64,000 nt of DNA from Methanoregula boonei 6A8 (GTDB lineage: Archaea; Halobacteriota; Methanomicrobia; Methanomicrobiales; Methanospirillaceae): positions 248,001-312,000 of the forward strand of contig NC_009712.1 in assembly GCF_000017625.1 (NCBI RefSeq). Direction: 5' to 3'. Below, piece after piece: positions 33,654 through 42,394 of this stretch. The position numbers and the translations under genes were made by a program. Under the pieces are notes generated by a model. It had not been told where the DNA came from and did not search any database. It was given only the letters and a program-made list of their open reading frames with translations. Position 1 is the first letter of the stretch. Every line of letters begins with the position of its first letter.

Positions 33654-34781
33654 ATGCATACCTTCATGTTCACGGCGGACTCTCCGGATGAGCTCTCGCA
33701 TGGGATCCGTGAGCAGCAATCACGTTTTACCCCGACTCTTGCGATTGTTTTCTCTTCTCCGTCGCTCGATATGGGGGCCTGTGTCCGGGCCCTTGAAGGA
33801 TCAGGATGTGATGTTTTTGGTGCATCAACTGCAGGGGAGATCCTGACCGGTGCCGGGGCTTCAAAGGTCTTTGAGCAGTCCGCCACCTGCTGCCTGCTCG
33901 ATCCGGACCCGTCGATCTTTGCGGTCCGTCTCTTTCCTCGCAACGACGTCCCCCCATTTGAACTGGGGGAGCAGGCAGGCCGCTGGGCAGCCGGCTGTTT
34001 TGCACAGCCGGCTATTCTTTTGGCGGTTTCGGGGCTTACCAATAACGCCGAGGCGATTATCCGTGGGATGGAAAAACATCTCCCGACAGGCACGGTGATT
34101 GCCGGGGGCGTTGCCGCTGATGACACGGCGTTTCTTGAAACTACGGTCTTTACGGCAACCTCCCTAACAAGCGATGGTATTGTAGTGCTGGCATTTGACA
34201 CCGCCCGAGTCTCCCTTTCCAGTTTTACCACGAGCGGGTGGACCGGTATTGGTGTGGAAATGACAGTTATGTCTTCCGCCGGCAACATTGTCCGGCAAAT
34301 CGACGGAAAAAACCCGCTCGATCTCGTTGCAGATTACCTCAATATCAGTAAAGAGGTTGTGGTCAGCACGGCGCTGAATTTTCCGATGCTGGTACAACGG
34401 CCCGATGGAAGCGAAGTGCTCAGGACTGCACTTTCCGCAGATTACACAACCGGTGCCCTGATCTATGCCGGGAGTGTCCCTGAAGGATCAAAGATCCGGT
34501 TTTCGAGCTCCTTTGGTACTGAGACCATTGAAAAAACTATCCGTGAAATGATCGCGTACTATGAAAAGAATCCCGAGGCTGATCTGGTCATCCTCTTTGA
34601 CTGCTGTGCCCGCCACCAGGCCGCCGGTGCCTACGTAAACGACGAGATCTCCGCCATCGCCGATCTCTGGAAGGTACCGGTCATCGGTTTTTTCACGTAT
34701 GGCGAGATCGGGCATTCACCTTCAGGGAAATGCGATCTTTTTAACGAGACGCTCTCCCTTGCCCTGCTCAAATTCAGATGA
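33654..34781 (+). CDS. FIST sensory domain protein (FIST_N + FIST_C)
   Basis: A 375-residue protein made only of FIST modules. The N domain (about 25-210) shows CDVFGASTAGEI and GGVAADDTAF, and the C domain (about 215-365) shows FDCCARHQAAG and PVIGFFTYGEIGH, the standard end of FIST_C. The family is proposed to sense small ligands such as amino acids (computational proposal). Its stop overlaps the start of the histidine kinase at 34778 (ATGA), so ligand sensing is likely passed to that kinase. Confidence 0.9.
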   Translation: MHTFMFTADSPDELSHGIREQQSRFTPTLAIVFSSPSLDMGACVRALEGSGCDVFGASTAGEILTGAGASKVFEQSATCCLLDPDPSIFAVRLFPRNDVPPFELGEQAGRWAAGCFAQPAILLAVSGLTNNAEAIIRGMEKHLPTGTVIAGGVAADDTAFLETTVFTATSLTSDGIVVLAFDTARVSLSSFTTSGWTGIGVEMTVMSSAGNIVRQIDGKNPLDLVADYLNISKEVVVSTALNFPMLVQRPDGSEVLRTALSADYTTGALIYAGSVPEGSKIRFSSSFGTETIEKTIREMIAYYEKNPEADLVILFDCCARHQAAGAYVNDEISAIADLWKVPVIGFFTYGEIGHSPSGKCDLFNETLSLALLKFR

Positions 34782-36745
34782 CGCTCATGAAGCCGACTGA
34801 CGAACTCAGGGAACTCATTGGCCCGGTATTGGCGCATGTTGAAACTCGCGATGCAGAGCGTATAGAAAAGATCCTCCGCCGCATAGAAAAGCACGCCGAG
34901 CTCCAGGAGAGAAAGCTTCAGCGGGCTATCCTTGACCGTCAGGCTGTCCATTCCTTAATGAACCGGACCGCAGGTGATCTTGCAAAGCGGTACCAGACCC
35001 TCTTTGAACAGGATAGCAATCCGAAAGTGATTATAGAAAAAGACGGGACAATATCGCTTGCAAACAATAGTTTCTGCCTCCTCATCCATGAAATGCGAGG
35101 AGATGTTGAGAGTAAAAAGAACATCTGCGATTACCTCGACGGAATGATCTGCGATCCCCTGAGTGATGACGCCGCTCCCCGGGACGATCTCTCGCCCCCG
35201 GACCTCTCCTCCGGCCAGATCCACACTGCCGGTGGTGAATTTATCGATGTTCTCATAAACAAGGGCAGTTTCCCCGGGAGCACCCAGAGTATTGTTACCC
35301 TTATAAACGTCAGCGAACGAATGCGGCTGGAGCGGGAGCTCCTGGAAACTTCCGGGTTCCTCTCTGGGATCCTTCAGGCATCCCCGGTTGGGTTCCACAT
35401 GACGGACACTAAGGGAAATTACGTGTACGTGAACGAGACCTGGTCAGCCATTACCGGGTTTGCCCCGGACCAGGTGCAGGGAAAGTATTATTCCCTTATC
35501 CTTCACCCTGATGACTGCGACCGCATCGCCGATGAGATCGAGGAAATTGCCAAAAGAAGAGTATCCCGCGAGATCGAGACCAGGATTATCAGGCCCGATG
35601 GCACCGTCCGCTGGATTTTCAATCATTCCGTACCTGTTATCGATGATGGGGGGCAGCTGACCGGCTGGGTGGGAGCGGTCAGTGATATCACGGAGCGAAA
35701 AAAGATTGAAACAGCCTTAAAAGAGAGCGAGGAAAAATACCGGGCCCTCACGGAAAACACAGGGGACGTCCTCTATTCCGTGGATATGGACGGGAATATT
35801 ACCTATGTTTCCCCGCAGGTCAGCAGGTACGGGTACACGCAGGAAGAGGTGATCAGCATGCCGCTTTCCGCATTCATCCATCCGCTGGACATTTCCCGTG
35901 TGAGAAAGTCTCTTGCCTCTCAAGCACAGGACCGGGTCCACACCATTTCCACGTTCCGGATCTTTTCCCGTAACGGAAATATCCACTGGCTGGAAGGCAA
36001 AAGTACCCTGCAGACCGATGCATCAGGAAAACCCCTGAGTTTTTTGGGGATTCTCCGGGATGTGACGGATCGGAAACACGCAGAAGATGCGATCGCGCTT
36101 GCAAACCGCAAGCTCAACCTGATGAACAATGTCACCCGGCACGATATCCTCAACACGATCACCGGTGTGTACGGTTTTATCGATATGGCAAACGCCACCT
36201 CATGTGAGGAGGAGCGGGTACAGCTGCTCCACGATGTCAAGGATCTCGTAGGCATTATCCAGCGCCAAATCAACTTCACCAAGCAGTACCAGGAAGTCGG
36301 GATCCAAGAGCCCCAGTGGCAGCGGGTGGCAGCGGTTATCGAGCGTGTGATCCCGAATTTTTCCCGGTCCGGGCTTGAGTTTGCCGTCGAACTGGACCGG
36401 CTTGAGATCTATGCAGACCCCCTGCTTGAAAAAGTGTTTTACAATCTGATCGACAATGCCATTCGGTACGGGGACACGCTCACCACCATTTCCGCCCGTT
36501 TCGATCTTTCCCCCGCCGGCCTTTCCCTTATTATCGAAGACAATGGCGTGGGCATTTCCTCTGAGGAGAAGGAGCAGATCTTTGAGCGGGGGATCGGGAA
36601 AAATACCGGCCTTGGCCTTTTTATGACCCGTGAGATTCTCGGTATTACAGGCATCACAATTACCGAGAACGGTGAACCCGGCAAAGGAGCAATGTTTGTG
36701 CTTTCTGTGCCCCGGGGAGCATACCGCCTTGCGGATAAAGATTGA
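34778..36745 (+). CDS. Multi-PAS histidine kinase coupled to FIST protein (655 aa)
   Basis: After an N-terminal helical segment there are three PAS domains (about 65-180, 190-310 and 320-435; the latter two end in PAC motifs VSDITERKK and LRDVTDRKH), then the kinase core with H-box NNVTRHDILNTITG, N-box FYNLIDNAIRYGD and G-boxes DNGVGIS and NTGLGLFMT. There is no receiver domain and no membrane segment, so this is a cytoplasmic sensor. The ATG overlaps the FIST stop; a second in-frame ATG is at 34787. The two genes very likely form one signalling unit. Confidence 0.92.
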   Translation: MTLMKPTDELRELIGPVLAHVETRDAERIEKILRRIEKHAELQERKLQRAILDRQAVHSLMNRTAGDLAKRYQTLFEQDSNPKVIIEKDGTISLANNSFCLLIHEMRGDVESKKNICDYLDGMICDPLSDDAAPRDDLSPPDLSSGQIHTAGGEFIDVLINKGSFPGSTQSIVTLINVSERMRLERELLETSGFLSGILQASPVGFHMTDTKGNYVYVNETWSAITGFAPDQVQGKYYSLILHPDDCDRIADEIEEIAKRRVSREIETRIIRPDGTVRWIFNHSVPVIDDGGQLTGWVGAVSDITERKKIETALKESEEKYRALTENTGDVLYSVDMDGNITYVSPQVSRYGYTQEEVISMPLSAFIHPLDISRVRKSLASQAQDRVHTISTFRIFSRNGNIHWLEGKSTLQTDASGKPLSFLGILRDVTDRKHAEDAIALANRKLNLMNNVTRHDILNTITGVYGFIDMANATSCEEERVQLLHDVKDLVGIIQRQINFTKQYQEVGIQEPQWQRVAAVIERVIPNFSRSGLEFAVELDRLEIYADPLLEKVFYNLIDNAIRYGDTLTTISARFDLSPAGLSLIIEDNGVGISSEEKEQIFERGIGKNTGLGLFMTREILGITGITITENGEPGKGAMFVLSVPRGAYRLADKD

Positions 36746-36988
36746 GGGTACTGGATCCGGTACGCAAGAAACAGCCGGCCTGGTGCGTTGCATCCTTGTG
36801 GCCTGCCTCCTGCACCGGTTGCCGCCGGCGCACCGGATGCATGTAGGCATCTTCTTTGTCTAAAGATCGATCCCGCCGCCTGCATGCTTAAGTCTCGGGG
36901 GTGCAATGGTTTTAGTTAAAATACCGGAAAAATAAACTTTTTACAAAACCGGCCGGGACTACAATGTACTTTGAGGAGAGAAAATAAC

Positions 36989-37843
36989 GTGCCGCAAAAA
37001 ACCAACCTGAACTACTGGATTGATTACTGGAACCGGACCAATCCCGCATCCGATCTCATGGACGAAGAGAGCCTTGTCTCCTTCTGGGACAAGCGCTCCG
37101 AGGATTTCGCAGACAAGATCGCAACAGCCGGGGGCCGGAAGCGTTCACGGGAGAACATTGCGCTGCTTGAGGCCTCCGGGTTTTGCGCAGAGGGCGCACG
37201 GGTTCTCGATATCGGTTGCGGGGCCGGGTCTCTTTCCCTGCCCCTTGCCCGTGCGGGAGCAGAGGTCACCTCGTTTGACATATCCCCGGGCATGCTTGCC
37301 CAGGTACAACGCGTTGCGGACCGCGAGGGACTTTCGGTCACCACCATTGCTGGTTCGTGGTGGACCGCGAATATCGACCGTCTGGGATTCCGTGAAAAGT
37401 TCGATCTCGTGATAAGTTCCATGACCCCGGCAATAAAGGATGCAGAGACGCTTGAGCGGATGATCACCTGTTCGCGGGCTTCCTGCTTCTACATCGGCTC
37501 GTTTCCCGGCGGCAGGGATGCGATTCTATCAGATCTGCTTTCACGGATCGGGAAAATTCCCTCACCCCGCCGTCCTCCCATGGGCTTCCTCTTCCCGTTC
37601 ATGTACCTGTACCTCAAAGGCTATCGCCCGGAGGTTACTTTTTCCCGCCGCAGGTGGAACGAAACGCTTGACACAAAAAAGGCTGCCGCCCATGCGATCG
37701 ATATCATCAGCCACGATCAGACCGTTACCCCGGCAATGAATCGGGCGATCCAGCGGTACTACAAAGAGACGGCAGTTGACGGGAAATGCATCTTTAAAAA
37801 CGAGATGTTCCTGGGCATGATGGTCTGGAAGGTCCGGCCATAA
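36989..37843 (+). CDS. SAM-dependent methyltransferase, class I
   Basis: A 284-residue protein with a class I methyltransferase fold. Motif I is VLDIGCGAGSLSLPLA, then VTSFDISPGML gives the acidic end of strand 2, then FDLVISSMTP. The N-terminal 55 residues (NYWIDYWNRTNPASDLMDEE) precede the fold, and the C-terminal part resembles substrate-binding helices of UbiE/corrinoid-associated type methylases, but the substrate is not evident. The start is GTG 36989 with GAGGAGAG upstream. Confidence 0.85.
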   Translation: MPQKTNLNYWIDYWNRTNPASDLMDEESLVSFWDKRSEDFADKIATAGGRKRSRENIALLEASGFCAEGARVLDIGCGAGSLSLPLARAGAEVTSFDISPGMLAQVQRVADREGLSVTTIAGSWWTANIDRLGFREKFDLVISSMTPAIKDAETLERMITCSRASCFYIGSFPGGRDAILSDLLSRIGKIPSPRRPPMGFLFPFMYLYLKGYRPEVTFSRRRWNETLDTKKAAAHAIDIISHDQTVTPAMNRAIQRYYKETAVDGKCIFKNEMFLGMMVWKVRP

Positions 37844-37879
37844 CCCTGGGTCGGCGGCGATAATTTTTGATTTCTGATC

Positions 37880-37886
37880 TTTTTTT
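37880..37886. terminator. T-tract between convergent methyltransferase and PII genes
   Basis: A run of seven T residues follows the methyltransferase stop by about 37 bases, and a second T5 run lies just after. Suitable as an archaeal T-rich terminator for the plus-strand gene. Confidence 0.35.
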
Positions 37887-37901
37887 GATCTTTTTGCGTG
37901 G

Positions 37902-38231
37902 TTATCCTTCCATCTCCCCGGTCCGGATCCGGATCGCCTGCTCAACCGGCAGGACAAAAATCCTCCCGTCCCCATTCGCCCCGGTCCAGGCGCTCTCCCT
38001 GATGGTCGAAACGAGATCTTCAACGTCCCGGTCATGGGACACGATCTCGATCCTGACCTTGACAAGGATATCGATAGTAAGCCTCCCGCCCCGGTACACA
38101 AGGGCGATCCCTTTCTGTGCTCCCCGTCCTTTTGCCTCCGCGGTGGTCATGCCGATGTAGCCTTTGTCTTCGAGCGCTTTTTTTACGGCGCCAAACCGTT
38201 CCGGCCGGATCAGGGCAATGACCAGTTTCAT
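37902..38231 (-). CDS. PII-family nitrogen regulatory protein (GlnB/GlnK-like)
   Basis: A 109-residue PII protein: MKLVIALIRPERFGAVKKAL at the start, the T-loop base GRGAQKGIALVYRGG, and the C-terminal signature GANGDGRIFVLPVEQAIRIR, which contains the ATP-binding loop. PII trimers sense ATP/ADP and 2-oxoglutarate. The T-loop is not the usual GlnK sequence around the modifiable Tyr. There is no amtB or nif gene in the window, so this is a solitary copy whose partner is unclear. ATG 38231 was chosen over GTG 38240 because GGTGA lies five bases upstream. Confidence 0.88.
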   Translation of the reverse strand: MKLVIALIRPERFGAVKKALEDKGYIGMTTAEAKGRGAQKGIALVYRGGRLTIDILVKVRIEIVSHDRDVEDLVSTIRESAWTGANGDGRIFVLPVEQAIRIRTGEMEG

Positions 38232-38369
38232 ATCAGTCACCGGTTAACAACTGCCTCCTCTGCTCACGATATGCGGAGAGATCCGGGGGATGGGATGTGT
38301 ACCGGAGGGACTCGTGGCAGGGAATACTCATGCGTATCCGGTATTCTCAGTTTATGTTATTAAAATATT

Positions 38370-38387
38370 ATGGAAGTATTCTTCCAT
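38370..38387 (+). promoter_or_regulatory. Perfect inverted repeat upstream of the desulfurase-like gene
   Basis: ATGGAAG-TATT-CTTCCAT is a 7-bp perfect inverted repeat with a 4-base centre, inside an AT-rich promoter-like stretch (TTATTAAAATATTA before it, TTTATACTAAATAC after it). It lies about 90 bases before the start of the gene at 38478 and on the far side of the divergent PII gene. An operator is the simplest reading. Confidence 0.5.
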
Positions 38388-38477
38388 CATGTTTATACTA
38401 AATACTTTACAATCCAACATTTTTCCGGTCATGCGGACGCACAAAGGGTATCTCATCCCCGCATCAATACCTCAAGG

Positions 38478-39641
38478 ATGAAGCCGGCCATGGAACCACC
38501 CCTCATATATCTCAACAATGCGGCCACGAGCTGGCCAAAGCCGCCTGGTGTGATCGCCGCGGTCAATGACGCACTTGCCCTGCCGTTTGGTGAGGCCGGC
38601 CGGTCTGCAGCGGGTCTCTCATCAGATTGCGTGGCCGATGCACGCGAAGCGGTGGCCCGGTATTTCCATGCACCCGAAACAGATCACGTGATCTTCTCCG
38701 CAAACGCTACCGACGCTCTCAATACGCTCATTTCGGGTTTTGCAATAAATGAGGCCGGTCCGTTCCACGCGATCATTTCCGATCTCGAGCACAATTCCGT
38801 GATCCGCCCCTTGCGCACGCTGGAAGCCGGGGGCCGGTGCAGTGTTACGGTAGTCCCTTCCACGGGAGCCCGGGTTGACCCGGATGCTGTGGCTGCAGCG
38901 CTCCGGCCCGACACCCGCCTCGCCGTCCTTTCCCACGGGTCCAATGTCCTTGGCTCGGTACAGGATATCTCCGCTATCGGGAAACTTCTGCAGGACGAGA
39001 GTGTCTTCTTTATTGCTGACGGGGCCCAGACCGCGGGCCTTGCACAAATCGATCTCGGGCGGCTGCCGCTCGACGCCTTTGTTTTCACGGGCCACAAGTA
39101 CCTTTTCGGTTTTCCGGGCACTGGCGGGTTCTACATCCGTGACCCGGAAAAATCTGCTTCAACCCGACAGGGTGGGACCGGAACGGATTCGCGGTATCCT
39201 CTCCAGCCGCAGGGGATGCCGGAGAAGTTTGAGGCCGGCACGCACAACTACCCGGGCCTTGTCTCACTTGCCGCCGGGATCGCATTTCTGGAGGAGACCG
39301 GGGCTGATGCGATCGCCCGGAGCATCACAAGGCAGGCCGGAATTTTCCTGCGGGAATTTTCCGGGACTGATACAATCCAGGTGTACAACACAAATCCTGA
39401 TCTCCCGGTGATCTCTTTTAATCTGCGGGATCTCGAAAATGAGGATACCGGTTTTGTCCTCCGGCGCATGTACGGGATCGTCACCCGGACCGGCCTGCAC
39501 TGTGCACCGCTCATCCACGACAGGATCGATGGGGGCCATGGCTGCGTCCGGATCAGCCCATCCATTTTGACTCCTGATGAAACGTGTAGGAGCGCTGCAG
39601 CAGCCATTCGCGAGGTGGCAGACAGTGTCCATAGTGCGTGA
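38478..39641 (+). CDS. Class V aminotransferase, cysteine-desulfurase-like (TIGR01977 type)
   Basis: A 387-residue PLP enzyme. The N-terminal strand IYLNNAATSWPKP is typical, the PLP lysine is in FTGHKYLFGFPGTGG, the PLP-phosphate/cofactor Asp lies in FIADGAQTAG, and the likely persulfide cysteine lies in RTGLHCAPLIHD. The latter loop is characteristic of the am_tr_V/EGC-1152 subfamily of cysteine desulfurase-like proteins. It probably mobilises sulfur or selenium from cysteine or selenocysteine; which one is not visible. A 98-residue partner of unknown family overlaps its stop. Confidence 0.87.
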   Translation: MKPAMEPPLIYLNNAATSWPKPPGVIAAVNDALALPFGEAGRSAAGLSSDCVADAREAVARYFHAPETDHVIFSANATDALNTLISGFAINEAGPFHAIISDLEHNSVIRPLRTLEAGGRCSVTVVPSTGARVDPDAVAAALRPDTRLAVLSHGSNVLGSVQDISAIGKLLQDESVFFIADGAQTAGLAQIDLGRLPLDAFVFTGHKYLFGFPGTGGFYIRDPEKSASTRQGGTGTDSRYPLQPQGMPEKFEAGTHNYPGLVSLAAGIAFLEETGADAIARSITRQAGIFLREFSGTDTIQVYNTNPDLPVISFNLRDLENEDTGFVLRRMYGIVTRTGLHCAPLIHDRIDGGHGCVRISPSILTPDETCRSAAAAIREVADSVHSA

Positions 39642-39930
39642 AAAGAATTTTAAGAACTGTGCCGATGGCCGGGTCAAAAAAGAATACCTGCTCTCGGACC
39701 CGTTTACCAAAGAGACCGCATGCAGCTTCTCCTCATTTGGATCGGCAAACGTAATGGAATTTCTCAAAAAACCCTTCTTTACCCTGGTACGCCCACCGAG
39801 CATGAACATGCGGGCGGTGCTCGGCGAGAATACCCTTGAAGTCTGGTACGAGCCGGCCGATCTGCCCTTTTCCGAGCCCGTAATCTACAGGCTTCTGGAA
39901 GGCGATCCCGTTGTACAGGATCCCTCTTGA
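39634..39930 (+). CDS. Unknown 98-residue protein coupled to the desulfurase-like gene
   Basis: GTG 39634 overlaps the end of the upstream gene by eight bases. The product (MREKNFKNCADGRVKKEYLL at the start) has two cysteines near residues 9 and 30, a middle helix and a beta-rich second half ending PVVQDPS. I recognise no family. It is not the DUF3343 or TusA type carrier often seen with such desulfurases. Genetic coupling suggests a sulfur/selenium acceptor or partner, but this is inference. Confidence 0.62.
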   Translation: MREKNFKNCADGRVKKEYLLSDPFTKETACSFSSFGSANVMEFLKKPFFTLVRPPSMNMRAVLGENTLEVWYEPADLPFSEPVIYRLLEGDPVVQDPS

Positions 39931-40029
39931 AGGAGTACCGGCATTTTTCCTGCCCGGTTTCTGGATTATCTGGCCGGTATTTAACTCCCATCTGCACACG
40001 GGATTAATGCTAAAGCCGCCACCGGGTAT

Positions 40030-40272
40030 ATGCGAGAAACATACATGGCGTTAGTCTGGAGCAGGAGACTCTCAAACGAGATCCGCGAACTGGGATAGGA
40101 CCTCGAAAAAGAACAGCTTGTTGTGGCGTTCCCTGACGGTGTGCGGAAGTATTATGCACCGGTCAGCTGGGATACGTATGCATCAATTGCCCACGCACTG
40201 AACCCGGCCCGGCTGGTCCGGCAGTCGATTGAATGCAAGGTCCTTCTCATCACGGTAACCGGGTACCAGTGA
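40030..40272 (+). pseudogene. KTSC-like domain gene interrupted by an in-frame TAG
   Basis: From ATG 40030 (or 40045) the frame reads MRETYMALVWSRRLSNEIRE, then LG, then TAG at 40096-40098, then DLEKEQLVVAFPDGVRKYYA and on to TGA at 40270. Without the amber codon it would be an 80-residue protein resembling the small KTSC domain, in which a short N-terminal strand is followed by a G-aromatic-D turn and a curved sheet with FxxG..YxYxxVP-like residues. The stop falls where relatives usually have an aromatic residue. Either a single-base nonsense mutation or readthrough. I saw no pyrrolysine genes here. Confidence 0.5.
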
Positions 40273-40727
40273 GTCCTGGAGGCAATCGCCCTCAGTTTTG
40301 TTTGCCCTCGCCTCGTGGCCTTTCCTGGTTCTCGTCATCAAACATTTTCAATTAATATTACTAAATTGTCAAATAAAAAAAGTTGATATAGATGAGGGTT
40401 CAATAGGATAGTGTCCCTTTGGAACGCACGCACCAACCGGACACATGCACACAACACAAAGAGCACACACGAGATACCGAATTCCTGAAGAGATAAACCT
40501 CGGACAGACCCGATTGGCAGGTTAGATACAACCCGGCACCGGTGCATCAGCACCATCGTCCATCCTTCACAGGGAAAGCCTGACCTCATACCCGGGGCAG
40601 GCAGCCGGTGCCGGGACACCTTCAGATTTTGCAAAGATTATTTGTTTCTTTTATCTGTCACTTCCATGGCATAAAAAAGGTGCAGGGGGCCGGTGCGATA
40701 AAACCTGCTTTCCCCGACAACGTTAGT
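40273..40727. other. Gene-free stretch
   Basis: About 455 bases between the interrupted gene and the helical protein gene. It includes an AT-rich promoter-like segment around 40350-40395 and a stretch rich in ACAC repeats at about 40428-40475. A 98-codon ORF on the minus strand lacks a plausible protein pattern. No RNA gene recognised. Confidence 0.5.
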
Positions 40728-41141
40728 TTAGGAGTCTTTTGCTATACGGCCTGCAACAGCATCCCGGGCAAGTACTACGGACTTGTTGATATGGTCGGTA
40801 GCCGAACAGACCTTCTCTGCGATGGGTTTTACCTTTTTCTTTAAGACACTGTATTCGTCGATCCACGCGATCGTGTCTGTTGCACCGGTACGCAGTTCTG
40901 CCAGTCCGCTTTCGAGCTCCAAAAGTGCGGGTTTTGCCGTCCCGGAAATCCCGGTTGCGTTCTGGATTTCGGGAAGGACTTTGTCGATATACGTGCAGAG
41001 CGTTGTTGCGACCTCGTGCGCCCGGGTATAATCGCCCTTATCCATGGCATCCCCAAAAGAATGGATGAGCGGGCCGGCACCTTTTATTACCCCGGCAATA
41101 ATCGTGAGGGCATTGTGATCTTCCTGTCGATTTGTGGTCAT
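40728..41141 (-). CDS. Hypothetical all-helical protein (137 aa)
   Basis: MTTNRQEDHNALTIIAGVIK begins a soluble, all-alpha protein of four amphipathic helices (about 12-33, 36-58, 70-100 and 103-130), suggestive of a four-helix bundle. There is one Cys near residue 48 and another near residue 113. No family recognised. It stands alone, opposite in strand to the TauE/SafE gene. Confidence 0.7.
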   Translation of the reverse strand: MTTNRQEDHNALTIIAGVIKGAGPLIHSFGDAMDKGDYTRAHEVATTLCTYIDKVLPEIQNATGISGTAKPALLELESGLAELRTGATDTIAWIDEYSVLKKKVKPIAEKVCSATDHINKSVVLARDAVAGRIAKDS

Positions 41142-41529
41142 TATAGTACTATCTCCTTGTGTCGGGATACCCTTTTTCCCCGCGTTTCTGCTATTCCTTT
41201 GAGCGCAGGAGACGAGGAGATTTTTCCGGCAGGTACTGTAGCAGCGGAATCGTTACCGTATCAGGAAAGGGATCTGATCAAGCTGTTTTTTTCCGGTCCT
41301 GCATCCATTAGGATTGTTTCTCTTCCGGACGAATATATACTTTAAGTAAAAACTCTATAATTGCGTACAGGAAATAGCGGGGTACTCGCTTACCCGGCAC
41401 CTGCAATCGCTCCCCGGCACGGATGTACCCGCATCTCAAGTTGTCTGACTGGCGCGGCATTTCCTCTAAAAAAAGAGCAGTGATCACCGGGGACTCTTCC
41501 CCTCCCCAAAAAACCGGCAGGGCCAACAG
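41142..41529. other. Intergenic region before the TauE/SafE gene
   Basis: About 388 bases of mixed composition between divergent genes. An AT-rich stretch around 41330-41365 (including ATATATACTTTAAG) could be the promoter for the plus-strand gene. No convincing ORF or RNA seen. Confidence 0.5.
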
Positions 41530-42339
41530 ATGATAGTTTCGCTTGCAGCGTTTTTGATCTCGTGCGGCATCGGTGTTATAGCTGCGGTCATCGGGCTTGG
41601 GGGCGGGTTTTTGTATGTCCCCACCCTCACCCTCATCTTCGGATTCGATCCACGCATTGCCGTGGGAACCAGTCTTGCCGTGATGGTTTTTTCCTCGTTT
41701 GCGGCAACCGTGGTGTACCGCCGTCAGGGGCGGGTCCTGTACAAGGCCGCTGCCGTGATCGCGATCCCAAGCATTGCATTCTCGATGCTGGCCTCGGTGA
41801 TCTCCAGTTACATCGACACCCGGCTTATCATCGCGCTCTTTGCGCTGGCGCTCCTTGCCATGTCGTTTGAGATGCTCATCCCTGCCCTGCACCTGATCCG
41901 GAAGATCGGGATCGGTCCCTTGATGGCCCTTTCCTGCCGGGATCTTGACGGGACAGAGAAGATTATCCAAATCCCGTACGCCCATCTTGTGGTATGGGGG
42001 GCATTTGGGGGATTTGTAAGCGGTGTGACCGGGACAAGCGGAGGGGCGTACTTTGTCCCGGCGCTTGTTGCTCTGGGAGTACCGGTGCACTGGGCGGTGG
42101 CCACCTCACTCCTTGCCGTCATTCCTACCGTGGTGACCGGGGCATCCGTGCATGCATTTCTCGGGCATGTCTCGGTCCCGTTCCTAGTCCTGTACGGAGC
42201 CGGGGCCGGGATGGGAGCATGCCTTGGTGCGTATATTGCCCCCCGGATCCACCCGGACCACATAAGGAAGTTCTTTGGAGTAATGCTGATCTTTATCGCG
42301 GTCCTGATGATCCAGCAGAAGGTGCTGACAGGGATCTAA
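41530..42339 (+). CDS. TauE/SafE-family membrane permease (sulfite exporter family)
   Basis: A 269-residue polytopic membrane protein with two TauE/SafE half-repeats: VIAAVIGLGGGFLYVPTLTL near residue 20 and VSGVTGTSGGAYFVPALVAL near 165. Each has the Gly-rich reentrant-like motif preceding a proline-containing helix. About eight membrane segments can be drawn. The family exports or imports sulfite, sulfonates or other organosulfur anions; the actual substrate here is unknown. A lipoprotein gene follows 55 bases downstream. Confidence 0.87.
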   Translation: MIVSLAAFLISCGIGVIAAVIGLGGGFLYVPTLTLIFGFDPRIAVGTSLAVMVFSSFAATVVYRRQGRVLYKAAAVIAIPSIAFSMLASVISSYIDTRLIIALFALALLAMSFEMLIPALHLIRKIGIGPLMALSCRDLDGTEKIIQIPYAHLVVWGAFGGFVSGVTGTSGGAYFVPALVALGVPVHWAVATSLLAVIPTVVTGASVHAFLGHVSVPFLVLYGAGAGMGACLGAYIAPRIHPDHIRKFFGVMLIFIAVLMIQQKVLTGI

Positions 42340-42394
42340 ACACCCCCGTACCGGATCCTTTGTCTTTATCCTGCAGCCCGGCACATCACAGGAT

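Noticed and set aside
40096-40098. Pyrrolysine codon
   Set aside because: No pylT, pylS or methylamine methyltransferase genes in the window, and Pyl is not typical for this order. A nonsense mutation is simpler.
40338-40634. 98-codon minus-strand ORF
   Set aside because: Weak composition, no domain or start signal, and not conserved-looking.
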